NCBI GenBank assembly: GCA_016234985.1
Contig: JACRNK010000105.1
Span: 1 to 6,480 of the forward strand
DNA: 6,480 bases
DNA from: Deltaproteobacteria bacterium
GTDB lineage: Bacteria > Desulfobacterota > GWC2-55-46 > UBA9637
Direction of reading: 5' to 3'
Within the stretch, counting starts at the first letter, position 1; each line of letters begins with the position of its first letter. Below, piece by piece: positions 4,421 through 6,480 of the stretch. The notes under the pieces are model-generated. The model did not search any database and was not told where the DNA came from. It saw only the letters and a program-made list of their open reading frames with translations. Position numbers and translations under genes: made by a program.

Positions 4421-4456
4421 AAAAAAAGGGCGGGTATAAAACCCCGCCCTTTTTTT
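4421..4456 (+). terminator. Rho-independent terminator of the coiled-coil gene
   Basis: A7, a stem GGGCGGG / CCCGCCC (4428-4434 / 4443-4449), an 8-nt loop, then T7. Same design as the terminators at 2790 and 3388. It separates the small-membrane-protein block from the tRNA gene. Confidence 0.88.
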
Positions 4457-4478
4457 GTTTTAACATCACAATTTCCCA

Positions 4479-4507
4479 TTGCAACGAGTAAGGAAATTAT
4501 CTATAAT
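4479..4507 (+). promoter_or_regulatory. tRNA-Leu promoter
   Basis: TTGCAA (4479-4484, 4/6), a 17-nt spacer, perfect TATAAT (4502-4507). The predicted start near 4514 leaves a 12-nt leader before the mature tRNA at 4526. Confidence 0.75.
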
Positions 4508-4525
4508 AATTCCGATATATTTTTT

Positions 4526-4608
4526 GCGAGGGTGGCGGAACTGGCAGACGCGCCAGACTTAGGATCTGGTGGGCAACCATGGGGGTTCGATTCCCCCCTC
4601 TCGCACCA
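4526..4608 (+). tRNA. tRNA-Leu(UAG), CCA encoded
   Basis: A class II tRNA of 83 nt. Acceptor GCGAGGG pairs with CTCTCGC (one G-T wobble), discriminator A, encoded CCA at 4606-4608. Anticodon arm CCAGA-CTTAGGA-TCTGG (4553-4569) with anticodon TAG at 4560-4562, decoding CUA and other CUN leucine codons. The variable arm TGGGCAACCA is typical of leucine tRNAs, and the T arm is GGGGG-TTCGATT-CCCCC. No terminator is evident downstream; the AT-rich inverted-repeat segment starts 12 nt after the CCA. Confidence 0.96.
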
Positions 4609-4671
4609 AAAAGATGACAATATTAAATTTAAAATTACAAACAAACAATTTAAAAGTAAATTTTAATTTGT

Positions 4672-4699
4672 AATTTATTATTTAGAATTTATTATTTAG
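4672..4699 (+). repeat. 14-bp perfect direct tandem repeat
   Basis: AATTTATTATTTAG occurs at 4672-4685 and 4686-4699 within the AT-rich left flank of the four-helix-bundle gene. No function is evident. Confidence 0.8.
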
Positions 4700-4763
4700 C
4701 ATGTAAAATTTATGTTTATAATAGAAATTCGTTTTATGATTTCCTAAACAATTAAAAATTAAA

Positions 4764-5129
4764 ATGATTAAAGGCTCAAATATTTCTGATAGATTGGTTC
4801 AATTTTCAGTGAGAATTATTCGGATGGTGCGATCGTTGTCTAACAATACTGTCAGTAAACATATATCTAATCAACTTCTCAGGTCTGCGACTTCTCCGGG
4901 TGCTAATTATGAAGAAGCGCGGGGAGCTGAAAGCGCTTCGGATTTTATCCATAAACTTAAGGTGGTATTGAAAGAGCTGCGGGAATCTATTTATTGGTTA
5001 AAGGTTATTCAGCAGGCAGAAATAATTCCTGCAAACAAGTTAAGCGATATTCTTAAAGAGGCTGAAGAGTTAAGTAAAATTATTGGCCAGTCAATTATTA
5101 CTGCACGAAAAAATCAAGGCCAAAAGTAA
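4764..5129 (+). CDS. Four-helix-bundle protein, S23 / 23S rRNA intervening-sequence protein family
   Basis: A 121-residue protein of the S23/IVP family (Pfam 23S_rRNA_IVP, four helix bundle). Members were first seen inside intervening sequences of 23S rRNA in spirochaetes and others; the diversity-generating retroelement accessory protein Avd has the same fold. Their role is unclear, with basic-surface nucleic-acid binding proposed. Diagnostic motifs: ISDRLVQFSVRIIRMV (7-22), RSATSPGANYEEARGAES (40-57), DFIHKLKVVLKELRESIYWL (59-78), and a last helix of SDILKEAEELSKIIG type. Length is full for the family. The ATG has no Shine-Dalgarno; a TATAAT at 4717-4722 could serve as -10 but the -35 is poor. 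It lies alone between tRNA-Leu and tig, away from any rRNA gene, inside AT-rich inverted repeats. Confidence 0.88.
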   Translation: MIKGSNISDRLVQFSVRIIRMVRSLSNNTVSKHISNQLLRSATSPGANYEEARGAESASDFIHKLKVVLKELRESIYWLKVIQQAEIIPANKLSDILKEAEELSKIIGQSIITARKNQGQK

Positions 5130-5170
5130 TTTTACTTTTTAATTGTTTGTTTAGATATTTCTATTTAATA
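5129..5170 (+). repeat. Right inverted-repeat arm of the IVP segment
   Basis: It begins in the stop codon of the four-helix-bundle gene. The reverse complement of 5131-5152 matches 4639-4660 with one mismatch, and that of 5129-5154 matches 4744-4765 with one gap and one mismatch. The arm ends only about 7 nt before the tig ribosome binding site, so pairing could influence tig expression if co-transcribed. Confidence 0.6.
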
Positions 5171-5191
5171 ACTATAAGGAGAGATAATTCA

Positions 5192-6460
5192 ATGAAGGTA
5201 TCAATCGAAGATTTGAGTCCTGTAAAAAAGAGGCTCATTATAGAAGTTCCGTCTGAGGATATTGACAGGGAGATGGATGCTGTTTACAAACAGTTTGCGA
5301 CAGAGGTCAGGATAGACGGTTTCAGGAAAGGCAAAATACCGAAGGCGGTATTGGAAAGCCGCTATAAAGATCACGTGCTTGGGGAGGTTGTTTCTAAAGT
5401 TATTGAAAGCTCCTATCCAAAGGCTATCAAGGAAAAAAGCCTGTCTCCTGTTGCAAGGCCTGATATAGAGGTTAAGGCAGGCATAAAGCAAGGGCAAGCC
5501 TTTTCATATACTGCAACCGTTGAAATAAGACCTCTCATAAACGCAGAAGGCTATATGGGGATGGAGCTTAAAAGACAAGCTATAACAGTTAGTGATGATG
5601 ATATAGAAAAGAGCATGGAGTCGTTAAGGGAAAGAGGCGCGCACTTCAGCGAGGTAGAGCGGCCTGCAAAGGAAAAGGATTTGGCTGTTATAGATTTTGA
5701 GGGGTTTTCGGACGGCAAACCTGTGGAGAATGCAAAGGCATCCGAATATCCTGTGGTAATAGGCGCGAATTCGCTGGTTCCTGATATTGAGAATGCGCTT
5801 GTGGGTGTGAGTAAAGGCGACGAAAAAGAGGTCAATGTCCGATTTCCTGAGGACTATAAGCATAAAGGGCTTGCAGGCAAGGAGGCTCTTTTTAAGATAA
5901 AGGTAAAGGCAGTGAAGGAGAGGGTGGCGCCTGCATTGGATGATGAGTTTGCAAAGGATTTAAAGCTTGACAATATTGCCCAGTTAAAGGATAAAATCAA
6001 AGAGGCCATAACGCATGAGAAAGAGGCCGCAGAAAAAGAAAGGCTTAAGAAAGAGATACTTGAGGTTTTGATTGAAAGGAACAAATTTGACGCGCCGCCT
6101 TCGCTTGTGGCCGGTTATTTGCAGTCATTCGTTTCGCAGGCAATGGAGAACATTAAAAAAGGAAGGGTAAGGCCGGAGGAAGCCGCGGAGGCAACTCCTG
6201 AGAAATTGAGAGCGCGATATGCCAAGCTGGCGGAGATGCGGGTTAAAGAAGAGATGCTCCTGGACGCCGTGGCGAGGCAGGAAAATATAACTGTTTCGGA
6301 AGATGAGATAGATTTGCGGATAAAGCAAATGGCCGAGCAGCATCATCAGAGGGTTGACGAGCTTAAAAAACAGCTTATAGAACATGGTTCGGATGGTATG
6401 CTGGTTGCAGGGATGCTGGAAGAAAAGGTGTTTGATTTTATAATAAAAAACAGGCAATAG
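5192..6460 (+). CDS. tig: Trigger factor, ribosome-associated chaperone / peptidyl-prolyl isomerase
   Basis: A 422-residue protein that binds the large ribosomal subunit near the exit tunnel and shelters nascent chains. The N-terminal ribosome-binding domain (1 to about 115) carries the signature GFRKGKIP at residues 43-50, the same position as in E. coli. The FKBP-type PPIase domain follows (about 155-240: AVIDFEGFSDGKPVENA, FPEDYKHKGLAGKEALF). The helical C-terminal chaperone domain starts near APALDDEFAKDL and runs to FDFIIKNRQ; length is normal for the family. The start is the ATG at 5192, with AAGGAGAG (5177-5184) 7 nt upstream; an in-frame ATG at 5147 would add 15 residues, lacks a binding site and lies in the inverted-repeat arm. 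In many bacteria clpP and clpX follow tig, but the window ends here. No convincing promoter of its own was found, so it may depend on upstream transcription. Confidence 0.95.
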   Translation: MKVSIEDLSPVKKRLIIEVPSEDIDREMDAVYKQFATEVRIDGFRKGKIPKAVLESRYKDHVLGEVVSKVIESSYPKAIKEKSLSPVARPDIEVKAGIKQGQAFSYTATVEIRPLINAEGYMGMELKRQAITVSDDDIEKSMESLRERGAHFSEVERPAKEKDLAVIDFEGFSDGKPVENAKASEYPVVIGANSLVPDIENALVGVSKGDEKEVNVRFPEDYKHKGLAGKEALFKIKVKAVKERVAPALDDEFAKDLKLDNIAQLKDKIKEAITHEKEAAEKERLKKEILEVLIERNKFDAPPSLVAGYLQSFVSQAMENIKKGRVRPEEAAEATPEKLRARYAKLAEMRVKEEMLLDAVARQENITVSEDEIDLRIKQMAEQHHQRVDELKKQLIEHGSDGMLVAGMLEEKVFDFIIKNRQ

Positions 6461-6480
6461 GTTATAGGCAATAGGCAATA
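6453..6480 (+). repeat. Heptamer repeat beginning at the tig stop codon
   Basis: GGCAATA occurs at 6453-6459, where it supplies the first bases of the TAG stop, and as two adjacent units at 6467-6473 and 6474-6480, running off the window. It may be the start of a longer tandem array. Confidence 0.55.

Larger units (their letters stand above)
4621..5170. mobile_element. AT-rich inverted-repeat-bounded segment carrying an S23/IVP-type gene
   Basis: The left arm at 4639-4660 and the right arm at 5131-5152 are complementary at 21 of 22 positions (core AAACAAACAATT and AAAAGTAAA). Weaker pairing extends outward to 4621 and 5170 at the same register (TATTAAAT / ATTTAATA). A second possible left arm, 4744-4765, also matches the right arm (5129-5154) apart from a 4-nt gap and one mismatch; that pair brackets the reading frame almost exactly from ATG to TAA. 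S23-family genes in 23S rRNA intervening sequences likewise sit between pairing ends, so a comparable RNA stem or a mobile unit is plausible. No transposase and no clear target duplication are seen, and AT richness raises the chance of weaker matches. Confidence 0.4.

Noticed and set aside
4403..4666. 87-codon open frame reading ARVAELADAPDLGSGGQPWGFDSPLSHQ
   Set aside because: It is the translation of the tRNA-Leu gene, a well-known false protein, and starts within the hairpin-terminator region.
4526..4763. Integration site at the tRNA-Leu 3' end
   Set aside because: No duplicate of the tRNA 3' end was found downstream, and no integrase is present.

Overview
The window looks like chromosomal DNA of a Gram-negative bacterium with fairly balanced base composition. 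It carries a Kdo-lipopolysaccharide biosynthesis gene (kdsD), an outer-membrane porin with a signal peptide and a terminal phenylalanine, and a trigger factor gene. The mixture of short GC-rich hairpin repeats, AT-rich spacers and a stand-alone four-helix-bundle (S23/IVP family) gene reminds me of Nitrospirota or deltaproteobacteria-like lineages. That placement is impression only; nothing here fixes the taxon.

Layout. Positions 2-934 hold the 3' part of kdsD, which ends in a perfect 15-bp tandem duplication covering the stop codon. Positions 935-1191 are a long porin leader with a TTGACA promoter candidate, a paired REP-like palindrome and a hairpin just ahead of the ribosome binding site. 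Positions 1192-2673 encode a 493-residue porin. Positions 2674-2881 contain GC-rich hairpins, a strong terminator and a promoter. Positions 2882-3880 hold two related cassettes of very small membrane proteins: 64 aa + 33 aa, then 58 aa + 38 aa + 33 aa. They are separated by a leftover 3' end of a second porin gene, REP-like hairpins and another terminator. Positions 3950-4387 encode a signal-peptide / coiled-coil / transmembrane protein whose coiled coil is built from 33-bp repeats. A third terminator of the same design closes this block. Positions 4526-4608 are tRNA-Leu(UAG) with a good promoter. Positions 4621-5170 are an AT-rich segment bounded by inverted repeats that carries a four-helix-bundle protein gene. 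Positions 5192-6460 are a complete trigger factor gene (tig), followed by the start of a heptamer repeat at the window edge.

How the parts fit. kdsD, the porin, the tRNA and tig are ordinary housekeeping or envelope genes. The unusual part is 2673-4460. It reads as a tandemly duplicated [porin end - terminator - promoter - small membrane protein cassette] unit, in which the second porin has been reduced to its last 19 codons. The first gene of each of the three transcription units there sits 35-37 nt downstream of the first base of a TTGACA box with a 17-nt spacer to the -10. Predicted transcription starts therefore fall on or next to the start codons, and none of these genes has a Shine-Dalgarno sequence, while the internal genes do. 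This points to leaderless transcripts. No function can be assigned to the small proteins from sequence alone; their shared feature is a single membrane helix followed by a His/Lys-rich tail.
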